A stretch of DNA of 64,000 bases from Streptomyces griseocarneus (GTDB lineage Bacteria; Actinomycetota; Actinomycetes; Streptomycetales; Streptomycetaceae): assembly GCA_003674045.1 (NCBI GenBank), contig PENC01000021.1, forward strand, positions 1 through 64,000. Direction: 5' to 3'. The position numbers and the translations under genes were made by a program. Positions 48,163 to 57,513 of the stretch are shown here, one piece after another. Position 1 is the stretch's first letter. Every line of letters begins with the position of its first letter. The notes beneath the pieces were generated by a model, which was not told where the DNA came from, searched no databases, and saw nothing but the letters and a program-made list of their open reading frames with translations.

Positions 48163-49153
48163 GTCCGTCTCCCCTCGCGTTGCTGTTCGATCCGCCTGTG
48201 CTGTCGTCGTCCAGGACGTCGCGGGCATGGCGCAGCCCCTGGCTCAGTTCCTCGAGCTCCCGCCGGGCCTCCGTGAGCGAGGCGAGCGGCAGCAGACCGT
48301 CCGGCAGCGCAGAGGTTCCGGTGGTCTCGGCAAGCGCCGGGCGGTCGCGGAGGATCGCCGACTCCACCGCTGTTTCCTCACGCTCCACCTCGGCCGCTTG
48401 GTCGACGAGGGCGGCCAGTGACTCCTCGTAGCCGAGCAGGAGTTCACGGGCCTGCTCGTCGCCCTCGGCGAGAGGTACCAGGCCGGCCGCATCCCACAGG
48501 AGCCGGGGGAGCATCGCCGCTACCCGGGCCAGCTCGTCGCGTCCACTGGCCCGGGCGAGAGCGCGCAACTGCTGCTCATGCGCCAGCAGCTGGAAGAAGA
48601 CCAGCGCGTGGGCCGTGTGGTCCCCCACGACCCGGACCCGGCGGCGGGTGGCCTGTCTCAGGCCCGCCGGGACGCCCTGGGCCACGGCGGCACCGGCCAG
48701 CGCGGCCGCGACCAGGCCGGCGATGCCCGGCAGCACCGAGGTCGCGGGCACCAGAGCAGCGAACGTGGCGATGGTGAACACGACGGCACGGATTGCCGGG
48801 ATGGGCCGGGGAAGGTCGACGCCCCCCACGTCCAGCACGTACGCGGGTGACTGGCGCCCCCACACCGCGCGGCAGGCCCACCGCCCGGCGAGGCCCTGGC
48901 CGGGATCGAGGACGCCCGCTTCCCGCAGCAGCAGGCCCAGGGACGCGTCACCGAACGGGTCCTCCGAGGGGAGCGCTTCCCAGCGAAACCATCCATGGCG
49001 TGTGCGTTCCCGTATGAGCCGCAGCTCGGCCACGACCGCGTGGAGGACCGGCCGGTCGGCCACCGTGGCGTGGTAGCGCCGCGCGGTCTCGCGCAGGGCG
49101 CTGTTCCAGCGCACCTCGTCGCCGTCGAACGGCACGGGCTCCCTCACGTTCAC
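48152..49153 (-). CDS. hypothetical membrane protein
   Basis: 333 residues from GTG at 49153, selected for AAGGAAGG upstream. Two membrane helices near residues 125-170 (AVVFTIATFAALVPATSV, GLVAAALAGAAVA) divide an N-terminal globular part and a helical C-terminal domain (LLAHEQQLRALARAS, EVEREETAVESAILRD) with coiled-coil character. No family recognised. Confidence 0.65.
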   Translation of the reverse strand: MNVREPVPFDGDEVRWNSALRETARRYHATVADRPVLHAVVAELRLIRERTRHGWFRWEALPSEDPFGDASLGLLLREAGVLDPGQGLAGRWACRAVWGRQSPAYVLDVGGVDLPRPIPAIRAVVFTIATFAALVPATSVLPGIAGLVAAALAGAAVAQGVPAGLRQATRRRVRVVGDHTAHALVFFQLLAHEQQLRALARASGRDELARVAAMLPRLLWDAAGLVPLAEGDEQARELLLGYEESLAALVDQAAEVEREETAVESAILRDRPALAETTGTSALPDGLLPLASLTEARRELEELSQGLRHARDVLDDDSTGGSNSNARGDGHAR

Positions 49154-49372
49154 CGCCCGCCTTCCTTGCCCGTGCCGCAGGCCACAGCCCGCGCACGGGA
49201 GGGCGAGGCCGCGAAGGGATCGCAGGCGGAGCAGGCCGGCGGCTGGAAGGCGTGGAGAGGCCATGGCGAAGTTCCTGTTCCTGTCGGGAGAAGCGCCGTC
49301 ACCTCCTATAGGTGGAAAGACCGCCGACGGTGTGACACTCCGCCCCGAGAATCTCGGAGCAGATTCCCGGGG

Positions 49373-50365
49373 TCAGCCGAGCTTGCCCTCGAAGGCGACG
49401 CGGGAGCCGTCCACGCCGACGGCCTCGATGGTCACGGGGCCGCCAACGGCGGATGACGGAACGCGGAAGGTGACGGCCTGGGTGGCGGTACGGTGCGGGG
49501 CGATCGCGGCGTCGTGGTAGCCGTAGACCGGGTGGATGGTGTCGGCCAGGTGCAGGTCCCGGCCGGTCAGGACACGCAGCGTGGTGCCCAGTCCGCGCAT
49601 CGGGTCGCCGCCCTGGTTGGCCACGCTCAGCTCCAGGTTCGCGGTCCGCTCATCGCCCTCCCCGGACACGGAGACCGTGGACAGGCGCAGCCCGCCGTTC
49701 CACTGTCCCAGGGGCGTGGCGCCCTGCCGGTCGCTGGCTCCCCCGGGCCCCTGCGCCTCGCCAGACGCGGCCGGCCGGCCCGGCAGCGGGCTTTCGAAGA
49801 AGAGGAGCTCCGGCTGGGCCAGGCCCTCCGGCTTCGCCTCCACCGTCACGGTGACCCGCTGGCCCTGCGCCTGGTCCGGGAACACCAGACGGACCTCCTG
49901 GGTGACCGAGCCGTTCGGCCCGACCTTCACCGGATCAGCCCCCGGCGACGGCTGGGCCGTTGCGGAACCCGGTACGGGCCCGGCCTGACGCCCGAGCGTC
50001 CCGTAGCGGGCGGTCACCTCCGTCCGCGGCGCCGTCGCGATGCGCGATCGCTGGTTCGTCACGGTCAGCCGCGCCGTGTAGGCGCTGGATCCTGCGGGCA
50101 CGTCCCGCACCGTCTCGGCCGGCAGCCGCTCGAGACCCTGCAGCGTCACCGTCCACGCCCCGTCGCCCACCGGCTGCGCCGAACCCGGCTTGACGATGCC
50201 GTCGGGCAGTGCGGACGAGGGCGGGGCCGACGGGGAACTGCTGCTCGGGCCAGCCCCGTCGGCGGAGTCGGGTTGGCCCTCGGAGGCGGCGCAGCCGGAG
50301 ATCAGAAGGGATGCGGAGAGCAGCACGGCCGGAAGGGCTCGGCGCAGGGACGACGGTGTGGGCAT
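49373..50365 (-). CDS. lipoprotein
   Basis: 330 residues from ATG at 50365 with GGGGGA upstream. Lipobox LISG-C near residue 25, Ser/Pro-rich linker to about residue 55, then two immunoglobulin-like beta domains (TARLTVTNQRSRIATAPRTE; NLELSVANQGGDPMRGLG). The pattern fits a surface lipoprotein of the DUF4352-like kind; family not certain. Confidence 0.7.
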   Translation of the reverse strand: MPTPSSLRRALPAVLLSASLLISGCAASEGQPDSADGAGPSSSSPSAPPSSALPDGIVKPGSAQPVGDGAWTVTLQGLERLPAETVRDVPAGSSAYTARLTVTNQRSRIATAPRTEVTARYGTLGRQAGPVPGSATAQPSPGADPVKVGPNGSVTQEVRLVFPDQAQGQRVTVTVEAKPEGLAQPELLFFESPLPGRPAASGEAQGPGGASDRQGATPLGQWNGGLRLSTVSVSGEGDERTANLELSVANQGGDPMRGLGTTLRVLTGRDLHLADTIHPVYGYHDAAIAPHRTATQAVTFRVPSSAVGGPVTIEAVGVDGSRVAFEGKLG

Positions 50366-50504
50366 GGTTCCCCCCATGGCAGGTACCGGATTCTCGTTCG
50401 AGGGGGATCATGCCAAAACGCCTCCGGCCGGCCCTGCGCCCGTGCGGCGTAACCGCTGACGGAGCCGTGCGCCTGTGCGCGTCAGCGCCGCGTGACTGGC
50501 CGGT

Positions 50505-50861
50505 TCACAGGGTGATGGGGATGGGGACGAGGAAGTACTCCTGGTCCTCGACGCGCATGCGCAGCGGGTGGCCGGGAGGGAGGGCGAACAGCCGCGCCCG
50601 TACGGTCTCGGGATCGTCGGCGGGCGCGAGGGCGGGTTCAAGGGCGGTGCGCACAGCTGCGCGGGAGGTGTCGGAAAGGGGGCGGCGCTGTGCCTGTGCC
50701 GCGCACTCGTCGAGCTGGGCGTCCGTCAGGTCGGGCCCCCAGCCGTTGCGGAGGGCTTCGAGGGCGACGGCGGGGGCGAGGACGGCCCGGTTGTGGTCAC
50801 GGCAGACGTGGCCGGGCGTCCCCTGGGGCTGGAAGTGGCGGGCGGTGCCGATGGACGTCAT
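50505..50861 (-). CDS. hypothetical protein
   Basis: 118 residues from ATG at 50861. Contains HVCRDHNRAVL near residue 18 and a C-terminal RMRVEDQEYFLVPIPITL strand. No membrane segment. Located downstream of the terminator at 50886, so separately transcribed. Confidence 0.55.
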   Translation of the reverse strand: MTSIGTARHFQPQGTPGHVCRDHNRAVLAPAVALEALRNGWGPDLTDAQLDECAAQAQRRPLSDTSRAAVRTALEPALAPADDPETVRARLFALPPGHPLRMRVEDQEYFLVPIPITL

Positions 50862-50885
50862 GGGCGCTCCAGGGTCTGGCTGAGC

Positions 50886-50921
50886 GGGCAAGGCCGCCCC
50901 GGTAGCGGGGCGGCCTTGCCC
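50886..50921 (-). terminator. terminator of the 51010 gene
   Basis: Perfect 16-bp inverted repeat (50886-50901, 50906-50921), loop GTAG, 89 nt beyond the stop at 51010. It marks the left boundary of the modification island. Confidence 0.8.
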
Positions 50922-51009
50922 GTGATCCTGCGCGGTGTTGACCGGTCAGGTGACGAGCGGTGTTGGTGCTGGCGGAGGCGTGGCCGGATGGGCGGGTCTC
51001 GGGCGGACG

Positions 51010-51993
51010 TCAGGCGGGCTGGGCGTCACGGGCGGCGATCCACGCGTCGGCCTGCTTCTTGAACCACGGCAGGAGCGGGCCGTCGGCGATGTCGCCGGGG
51101 CGCTCCAGGAAGCGGCAATCGGTTGCGGCGACGATCGGGCGGTCGCTGTCCGGGCTGTACACGTAGGCATACGGCTGACCGCACCACACGAAGTTCCAGC
51201 GCTTACCGTCGGCCGTCTCACGTTCGTACGTCAACGGCCGCGCGTCGCTGACGTACTGGACAGGGATTCCGGCATTGCGCCACACCTCGGGCCCCTCGGG
51301 AAGGGCCCACCGGTCGCGGACCTGGCCGTGGAACCAGGTCCGCCACGCCTCACTGATGCTGGTGAAAGCGGCGGTCATCGCGGGCAGATGGCCGGTGGTC
51401 CACTTCAAGGTCTGGTCGTGGGCGTCCCAGCCGTAGCGCGTCGGGTCGGGGGCGTCCTGCGGTGTGACGACGCCCAACTGCTCGAACACGCCGATGGTCC
51501 AGCCGATGACGCGGTCCATCAGCCACGTGGCGGTGACATCGTCGGCAGTGTATCCGTCGGCGGCAAGGTCGACGATGGGCCGCCAGCCACCGAGTCCGGC
51601 CGGGCTCGCCTCGATGGATGCGCCGCCGGTGTAGCGGACATCGAAAGCGCACACGGAGTGTCCGCTCATGCCTTTGATCAGCATGGGGTTCTTGGTGAAG
51701 TCGCGGCCGGTGGGGAGGTCACGGCCTTCCCACCAGGCATTGCACACGTCTTCGAAGGCTTCTTGCGTGGCCGGGACCAGCACGACGTCGAAGCCACGGG
51801 GGAACTCGGGGCGCTCGGCCTCCGGCAGAAGATCGGTGCGCCACAGTTCGGGTTCGCGGATGTCGAAGCGGTCGGGGACGACGCCCCACCCGGGGCAGGT
51901 ACGTCCCGTGCGGATCTTGATCTGACAGCCGCCGTTCCACGAGAAGGTGAGGTCGGCACGGGCGTGGTGGTAGGTGAACTGGTCGGTCATCAT
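51010..51993 (-). CDS. hypothetical protein at island edge
   Basis: 327 residues from ATG at 51993 with AAAGG upstream. Tryptophan-rich, mixed alpha/beta: FTYHHARADLTFSWNGG, WRTDLLPEAERPEFPRGFDVVLV, TGRDFTKNPMLIKGMSGH, then GWDAHDQTLKWTTGHLPAM. No membrane segment or known motif. It is downstream of the TetR gene on the same strand (156-nt gap) but has no copy of the shared promoter. Possibly part of the island. Confidence 0.6.
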   Translation of the reverse strand: MMTDQFTYHHARADLTFSWNGGCQIKIRTGRTCPGWGVVPDRFDIREPELWRTDLLPEAERPEFPRGFDVVLVPATQEAFEDVCNAWWEGRDLPTGRDFTKNPMLIKGMSGHSVCAFDVRYTGGASIEASPAGLGGWRPIVDLAADGYTADDVTATWLMDRVIGWTIGVFEQLGVVTPQDAPDPTRYGWDAHDQTLKWTTGHLPAMTAAFTSISEAWRTWFHGQVRDRWALPEGPEVWRNAGIPVQYVSDARPLTYERETADGKRWNFVWCGQPYAYVYSPDSDRPIVAATDCRFLERPGDIADGPLLPWFKKQADAWIAARDAQPA

Positions 51994-52149
51994 GAGCCTT
52001 TCACGTACAGAAGGGATGGGCCTGTTCCTGGTGTGGGCCGCATCCCGGAGGAGCGGGCGGCCGCGCCCAGCGGCGGGAGCGCGGTCAGGGCTCCGGCCGG
52101 TGGGACGCGGCGGCCGGAGCTATGCGAATCTCCGGGAAGGAGAGATGTC

Positions 52150-52770
52150 CTAATACGTGGCGGTGCTGGTCACCGAGGCGTACACGATGTGCGCGAGCGC
52201 CTCGCGCCGCGCCCACTTCTCGTAGCTGTCGATGGAGGCCGCTCCCTTGTGCCCGGCCGCTGCGGCGAGCGCGGTCACGAGGTTGTGGGCCAGCTCTGCC
52301 GGTGGCATGCCCGGCTCGGCAGCAGACATGAGCGCGCGGAACACGGATTGCGTGACGACGCGGTACGCCAGGACGAAACGGGGGTCGTCTTCGGCCGCTC
52401 CGGCCGTGAGGATGCGCATGACCACCCTGTGGTCGCTCCAGGCATGCAGCACGGCGTCGACAAACCGGGAGGCGCCGAACAGCCCCTCCGAGGACCAGGA
52501 ACCGTCGACGAAGTCGGCGAGTTGTTCAGCCGTCTTGTCGGCCAGCGGCTCGACAGCGTCGAGTACGACCTCGTCGACGCTCTCGAAGTACTCGTAGAAG
52601 GTCGCGGGTGAGGTGCCTGCCGCACGGGCGATCCGCATCACGGTGACATTGCGGTAGGAGTTCGTGGCCAGCGATTCGATCGTCGCGTCCACAAGCTGCT
52701 GGCGGGTCTGGAGCGCTCGCTGGCCGAGGATTCGACGTCCGGCCGTACGGGTCAGGGCGGGCATGCGCAC
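52150..52770 (-). CDS. TetR-family regulator
   Basis: 206 residues from GTG at 52770 (AGGAG 7 nt upstream; ATG at 52764 is an alternative). The TetR HTH is at about residues 20-66 (TRQQLVDATIESLATNSYRNVTVMRIARAAGTSPATFYEYF, given here in parts: VMRIARAAGTSPATFYEYF). The C-terminal helical domain would bind a ligand. It is transcribed from P1, one of five near-identical promoters, so it probably represses itself and the other four units; this is inference from shared sequence. Confidence 0.88.
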   Translation of the reverse strand: MRMPALTRTAGRRILGQRALQTRQQLVDATIESLATNSYRNVTVMRIARAAGTSPATFYEYFESVDEVVLDAVEPLADKTAEQLADFVDGSWSSEGLFGASRFVDAVLHAWSDHRVVMRILTAGAAEDDPRFVLAYRVVTQSVFRALMSAAEPGMPPAELAHNLVTALAAAAGHKGAASIDSYEKWARREALAHIVYASVTSTATY

Positions 52771-52838
52771 GAGTTTCTCCTGGGTCTGGATGAGGGGAAG
52801 GGGGAGAGGGGCGGGCGCTGACGGCCCGACAGGTAGTG

Positions 52839-52871
52839 ACGTTACATTTAAGAATCGAACATTGCAACACC
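52839..52871 (-). promoter_or_regulatory. shared island promoter P1 (TetR gene)
   Basis: Minus strand: -35 TTGCAA (52867-52862), 17-nt spacer with CGATTCTTAAATG, -10 TAACGT (52844-52839), 68 nt before the GTG. Sequence conserved with P2-P5 over about 30 nt. Upstream of the -35, P1 and P3 share a CCTTCG block. Confidence 0.8.
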
Positions 52872-52955
52872 CTTCGGTCTGTCCCAGGCACGGGGCGGTG
52901 CCCGCGACAGACCGCCGCTGTCGGACAACAGCCGGGACACCACTCCGACTTGCCG

Positions 52956-54995
52956 CTACATCGTCAGCACGAGCTGCTCCGCGCCCGCCCGTCTGCCCGG
53001 GAGCCGGCTCGACGGGAGGTCGCCCGGCGCGGCCTCTACAGCCATACTCCGAGGGGCGGCTGCGAGCTGGAGGCGGACTGGAGCGGCCTCGATGGCCAGG
53101 CGGACCGGTGCGGCCTCGATCGCAAGGCGGCCGGGAGCCGCCGCCTGCCCGGCCGCGAGGAGGACCGCTTCGACCAGTGCCTGATCCCTGCGTGCCTTGG
53201 CCGAGTCCCGCTCCCAACCGGCGGAGCAGCTGCGGACCCACGCTTCGTACTGCTCCTTCGCCGCCGGGTCGGCGGCCAAGCAGCTCGGGGTCTCGAACCG
53301 GGAGATGCGGTCCACGTATACGCGGGTCTGCGGCTCCCACACGCGGCCCATGATGTGCCCGATCCACGCGGACGCCACCGCCGGGTTCACGGTGTCGGCG
53401 ATGAGCTGGGTTTTGTTGCGGATGCCGGAGCCGCGGCCGACGTGGGTCCACGGGTAGTCGGGGCGGAACCCTGCGGCGCGGCCGAGGTCGGCATGGGAGT
53501 GCTTGAGACCGTCCGCCTCGCGCGCCCAGCCGTAGGCGGTGCCGGTCACGGTGGTCCCCGGCGCGTCCGCGGAGAAGGCGTTGCCGCCCTTGGGCCGTCC
53601 GGTGTTCGGGTTGATGCCGCGCACACCGCGGGTGATCACCTTGTGGCCCTTCTCCCAGCCCATGCAGGCCGCCCAGGTGGTGACGGGGAAGGGCTCGCTG
53701 GGCCGGTGGCTGATGAACGGCCTGGTGTAGCGCATGCACACCAGGAAGCTGCGGTTCTTCCTGGAGGCGATGCCGTAGTCGACCGCGTCGACCAGCTCGA
53801 AGTGCGCGTACTCCCAGCCGGCGGCGTAGAACTCGCTCGTGATCGCCTCGACGACGTACTTGGCGGCCTTGGACTTGAGCAGGTTCGAGGACTGCTCCAT
53901 GGCCACCCAGCGGATGTTGCCGAACTTCGCCTGCAACGCCAGCGGCCAGATCACGCATTCAGCCATGAGACCGGTGCGTTCGTCCTCCAGGGCCGCCAGC
54001 GGAGCGCGGACCTCGTCCCAGGTGGCGCCGGTGGGAGGCGCGTAGCCTTCCATGCCGTCGCCGGCGTCATCGACCATGATGAAGCCGGCGGCCGCCCCGG
54101 CCTCGCTGATCACCTCCTCGACGATGTCCATGGCCGCTTCGGCCAGTCCTGCGAGCTTGCCGCCGGGGGAGAGCGTCTGGCACGGCGGCGAGAGGATGAC
54201 CGCGACCACGTACCGCAGCGCGAGGTGTGTGGGGTCCAGGTCCGTGACGGACGCGCAGATCCGACGGTGCCCGGCTGCCACTGCGGTGGCGCACGCGGCG
54301 GCTGAGAAGTCCACGCCGACCATGTCCACCGGCTCGCCCAGCACATGGGTGATGCCCTCGCACCAACCACCACTACCAGCGAACAAATTGACGATTCGGA
54401 TGGGGTCGTCGGCCTTGGGGCTGAAGAGCCACTCGACCGGCCACGGCCCGGCGAGCTCTGCGCGCTCCTCGTCCGTCAGCCCTGCGATGTACGCGTCGCG
54501 CTGCTCGTCGGTCAGCAGATCGATCTCGTCCACCGGCAGGCCCAGCGCCGACTGGACCCTGGCCACCGTGGCCCGGGTGCTGTCCTGGACCCAGTACGCC
54601 CGGTGCACGCGAGCCCAGATCGCGTGACTGTCCTCCTCCGCCCCGTGCGTGAAGGCCCAGCCGTCGTCCTCCACGGACCTGGGCAGACGCCAGCGCCGCA
54701 CCTGCCCGAGCGCCTCGTACCCGGCAGCGATCTTCTGAGAGTGCGCCTCCCCGGCCTCCCGGGCCGCGGCGTGCCGTGCAACCGCGCGGGCGTGCTGCCG
54801 CTCGGCCTCGGCGAGCGGGCACGGCGCGGGCACCGGCGCGCCGCCCTCGCCGTCCATGACGTCGGGCGATCCAGAATCGGACACCACGTCGGCCGGGTGT
54901 GAAGCGGCAACGTCGGGTGCGGCGGGGGACGGGGTGGGAGTGGGGAGGCCGGGCCCGGGACAGGCGTAGGCATCGGAGGAAGGGGAGTCGAACAT
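52956..54995 (-). CDS. DNA (cytosine-5) methyltransferase
   Basis: 679 residues from ATG at 54995. C5-MTase motifs: I IVNLFAGSGGWCEG (about 201-214), IV LSPPCQTLSPGG (catalytic Cys about 272), VI WVAMEQSSNLL, VIII YGIASRKNRSFLV and X VNPAVASAWIGHIMG. Thus SAM-dependent methylation at C5 of cytosine, though Gln replaces Asn in the ENV motif. A 200-residue N-terminal extension and a C-terminal repeat (LAIEAAPVR units, about 630-670) are unusual. Driven by P2 with a 370-nt leader. Confidence 0.85.
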   Translation of the reverse strand: MFDSPSSDAYACPGPGLPTPTPSPAAPDVAASHPADVVSDSGSPDVMDGEGGAPVPAPCPLAEAERQHARAVARHAAAREAGEAHSQKIAAGYEALGQVRRWRLPRSVEDDGWAFTHGAEEDSHAIWARVHRAYWVQDSTRATVARVQSALGLPVDEIDLLTDEQRDAYIAGLTDEERAELAGPWPVEWLFSPKADDPIRIVNLFAGSGGWCEGITHVLGEPVDMVGVDFSAAACATAVAAGHRRICASVTDLDPTHLALRYVVAVILSPPCQTLSPGGKLAGLAEAAMDIVEEVISEAGAAAGFIMVDDAGDGMEGYAPPTGATWDEVRAPLAALEDERTGLMAECVIWPLALQAKFGNIRWVAMEQSSNLLKSKAAKYVVEAITSEFYAAGWEYAHFELVDAVDYGIASRKNRSFLVCMRYTRPFISHRPSEPFPVTTWAACMGWEKGHKVITRGVRGINPNTGRPKGGNAFSADAPGTTVTGTAYGWAREADGLKHSHADLGRAAGFRPDYPWTHVGRGSGIRNKTQLIADTVNPAVASAWIGHIMGRVWEPQTRVYVDRISRFETPSCLAADPAAKEQYEAWVRSCSAGWERDSAKARRDQALVEAVLLAAGQAAAPGRLAIEAAPVRLAIEAAPVRLQLAAAPRSMAVEAAPGDLPSSRLPGRRAGAEQLVLTM

Positions 54996-55367
54996 CGGGT
55001 GTCCTACATGTGGGGCGGCGGGCGGACTACGGGAGGGGGCCGGAGCTGCGGCGACCCCGCGGGACGGCGGGGACCTGCGCCTGGCGCGCGGCACCGGCGG
55101 CGACAGTTGGGGGAAGGGGGCCGCTCCCGTCGGCCGGGGCCGACTGCGCCGGTGGCGGCCATGTGCCGGGCCCTGCGGGCACGACTGGTGGTGGTTCCGG
55201 GGCGGTGTTCTCCCGGGCCTGCGCCGCGCCCCGGTGGACGGGGCGCGGCGGACAGCCGAGGGGAGGCGGCGGGGAGGGTGTTCGTTCTTGAAGCCCCGTG
55301 CTCAGGTGGCGGGGCGTGAGGAAGGGGGGCGGCCGGGGGAGTGACACCCGGGCCGCCAACAACATCT
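54996..55367 (-). other. long leader of the C5-methyltransferase gene
   Basis: About 370 nt between P2 and the ATG. A minus-strand frame from an ATG 2 nt beyond the -10 (55365) to 55027 has proline-rich unnatural composition and is probably not a gene. The leader could hold secondary structure; GC-rich inverted segments are present, none decisive. Confidence 0.4.
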
Positions 55368-55400
55368 AAACTACATTCAAGAATCGAGAATTGCAACGCC
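55368..55400 (-). promoter_or_regulatory. shared island promoter P2 (C5 methyltransferase)
   Basis: Minus strand: TTGCAA (55396-55391), 17-nt spacer with CGATTCTTGAATG, TAGTTT (55373-55368). Begins 11 nt after the stop of the 575-aa gene. Similarity to P4 and P5 continues upstream of the -35. Confidence 0.85.
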
Positions 55401-55410
55401 CTGGGTGTGG

Positions 55411-57138
55411 CTAAGCACGCCCGTCCACCTCGGAACTACGACTCCGGGCACGACGCATCCGGTCGGACCACGGCGCCCCCGCCGGACCTGCGACGTGCTC
55501 CGGGATGGTGATCTCGTAGTGCGGGCAGCCCTCCGCCGCCTCACGGGCCGCATGCTCGTGGCTGTTCGGGCACTGCTGCCGCTCGTGTTCGTCCACCCAG
55601 GTCCGGACCGTCCACCCCCGCCCGGACGTGCTCGCGGCACGTCGCTGCGCCCGGTAGCGCTCGTCCGCGTCCGCGTCGACCCACACGTTCGTCACCTGAC
55701 CCGAGTCGGTGATCCCCCTGCGCCGGTCGGAACGCTGTTCACGCGGCTTGGCCTCATGAACTTCCATGGTGAGAACCCGCACGGAGGACCGCTTGTGCTG
55801 TGTCAGCAGCTCCCAGAGACTGCGTACGTGCCGGGTCATCAGCTCGTGGCGGCCCAGGCGGTCAGACCCGCTCCGATACCGGTCGGGGTTCTCCGGGTCG
55901 CGCAGCCGGGTCTCCGGCTCCAAGGTGTCGCCCGGGCGCAGGAGCAGCGTGCTGTAGGGCGAGAACGGCAGCGACAGCAGCGACTGATCGCATGTCAGGG
56001 GAGTCACCCAGGTCCAGGCCGTGCCGTCCGACGGGATTTCCAGCGGCTCCGGCTCCTCGCCGGCCCACAGGCTCAGCCAGCCCTCTTCCTCCTTCGGGGC
56101 CCAGGGGCCCCACGCGTAGCCGATGACGCGGCGGCCGGTGGGCAGCACGAAGGGGGTGTCCAGGAACAGCATCCCCCGGGTCGACGGGAGATGGCGCGTG
56201 TCGAAAGGTGTCGTGGCCCGGTCGGCGCGCCGCCGGACGCGGCGGAGCGCCATCTGGGCCACGGAGTCGTCAATCCGCCACAGCCGGGCGGACTCCGCGC
56301 GGTCCGCCTCCTGCCGGAACTGGGTGACCACGCCCGCCTCAAGGCCCCCGGGGTGCTGATAGGGCGCCAGCGGCTCACGCGCCTTGCGGTAGACGCTGGC
56401 TTTCGTCATGGCCCATTCGATGCTCCGCCGGTGCGCCGCGACGTAGCGGCGCCGCCAGTTCCGGATCCGGGACCAGTCCGGCATGTCCCACGCCGCGCTC
56501 TCGGTCGTGGTGAGGCACTGGCCGGAAGGTGTGCCCTGCTCGGCGTCCAGGTTGAGCAACATGCGGAACTGGTCTGCTTCGTCCAGGTGGTCGTCGACGG
56601 CCTGGGTGGCGTCCATCATCATGATCTGGTGGGCGTCATCGGGGTCGACCGCCCATTCCGTGCCCGCTACTTGGGCCAGGACCGCATGCACGGTGTCGCC
56701 GTCCGCAGTGTCCAGGAAATCGGCGACAAGGTTCTGGACGTTGCTGACCGGGACATCAGCCGCCGCGAACCGGAGCAGGCGCTTGATGAACGAGGCGCCC
56801 GGCCCGCGCTGCACGCCGGACCGTGCGAGCAGTTCATCCGCCACCTGTGGGTCGTCCAGTGCCGCGTTCCCCAAGTGGGCGTAGACCTGGCAGAGGACGC
56901 TGAGTTCCTCGGAGTGGTCGAGGACGGCCTCGATCGCGCGTGTCACCCGGGCGAAGGCTGCGTAGCCTGCGCCCGGGCGGACTGCCTTCCCGGCGGCGGC
57001 GTGAAGCCTCCGGTACAGCTGGTGCTGGAGTGCCGTGAGTATGGTGAACTCGCCGGGAGCCGGGCGCCGCCGCTTGGCGGCTGCTGCCGCGCTTGCCAGC
57101 AGTTCGGAGTCAGTCACCTTGGGCAGATGCGGGAACAT
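55411..57138 (-). CDS. unknown 575-residue island protein
   Basis: 575 residues, GAGG ribosome site. Helical N-terminal 250 residues (FTILTALQHQLYRRLHAAAG, EELSVLCQVYAHLGNAAL, VQNLVADFLDTADGDTVH), then a beta-rich centre (RRVIGYAWGPWAPKEEEGW, WTWVTPLTCDQSLLSLPF) and a C-terminal CX10-12H-rich tail (QQCPNSHEHAAREAAEGCPHYE) that may bind zinc. No known family. Driven by P3 alone, so a single-gene unit co-regulated with the methyltransferases and the DpdA/Mom-like pair. Confidence 0.75.
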   Translation of the reverse strand: MFPHLPKVTDSELLASAAAAAKRRRPAPGEFTILTALQHQLYRRLHAAAGKAVRPGAGYAAFARVTRAIEAVLDHSEELSVLCQVYAHLGNAALDDPQVADELLARSGVQRGPGASFIKRLLRFAAADVPVSNVQNLVADFLDTADGDTVHAVLAQVAGTEWAVDPDDAHQIMMMDATQAVDDHLDEADQFRMLLNLDAEQGTPSGQCLTTTESAAWDMPDWSRIRNWRRRYVAAHRRSIEWAMTKASVYRKAREPLAPYQHPGGLEAGVVTQFRQEADRAESARLWRIDDSVAQMALRRVRRRADRATTPFDTRHLPSTRGMLFLDTPFVLPTGRRVIGYAWGPWAPKEEEGWLSLWAGEEPEPLEIPSDGTAWTWVTPLTCDQSLLSLPFSPYSTLLLRPGDTLEPETRLRDPENPDRYRSGSDRLGRHELMTRHVRSLWELLTQHKRSSVRVLTMEVHEAKPREQRSDRRRGITDSGQVTNVWVDADADERYRAQRRAASTSGRGWTVRTWVDEHERQQCPNSHEHAAREAAEGCPHYEITIPEHVAGPAGAPWSDRMRRARSRSSEVDGRA

Positions 57139-57210
57139 GGCAAACCTCGCCTAGGGGATTGGGAGTTCGGGAAGACGACCCGGGGGTACGCCGCACCGGG
57201 TGACGTGATG

Positions 57211-57243
57211 AACCTACAGTCAAAGATCGAGATTTGCAACGCG
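57211..57243 (-). promoter_or_regulatory. shared island promoter P3 (575-aa gene)
   Basis: Minus strand: TTGCAA (57239-57234), 17-nt spacer with CGATCTTTGACTG, TAGGTT (57216-57211), 72 nt before the ATG. The spacer is the most diverged of the five. 57244-57513 upstream holds no gene. Confidence 0.8.
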
Positions 57244-57513
57244 CCTTCGTTGTCTCCGCACCGAACCGGCCCCAACAACGGCCCCCGACCGCCTGCCCAG
57301 CCCCTGGCCGGATCACCGCGCGGACCCCGCTGAACCACGCCGCCGGCGCCCCCTGCACGCTCACGACACCCGGACGAGGCGGAGCTCATCGCAGCCGCCA
57401 CGAAGCCGACCGCTGAGAGCAGGGAGGAGCCCCGAACGAGCCCGGGCTCAGCTCCCCGCTCGCGCGGCACTGTGCGCCCGCCGCCCGGGCGGGGAGGCCC
57501 GCCCGGCTGGGTG

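Noticed and set aside
55027..55365. ATG-initiated 112-aa frame 2 nt beyond P2 -10
   Set aside because: Too close to the -10 for translation initiation, and the product is Pro/Arg/Ala-rich noise.
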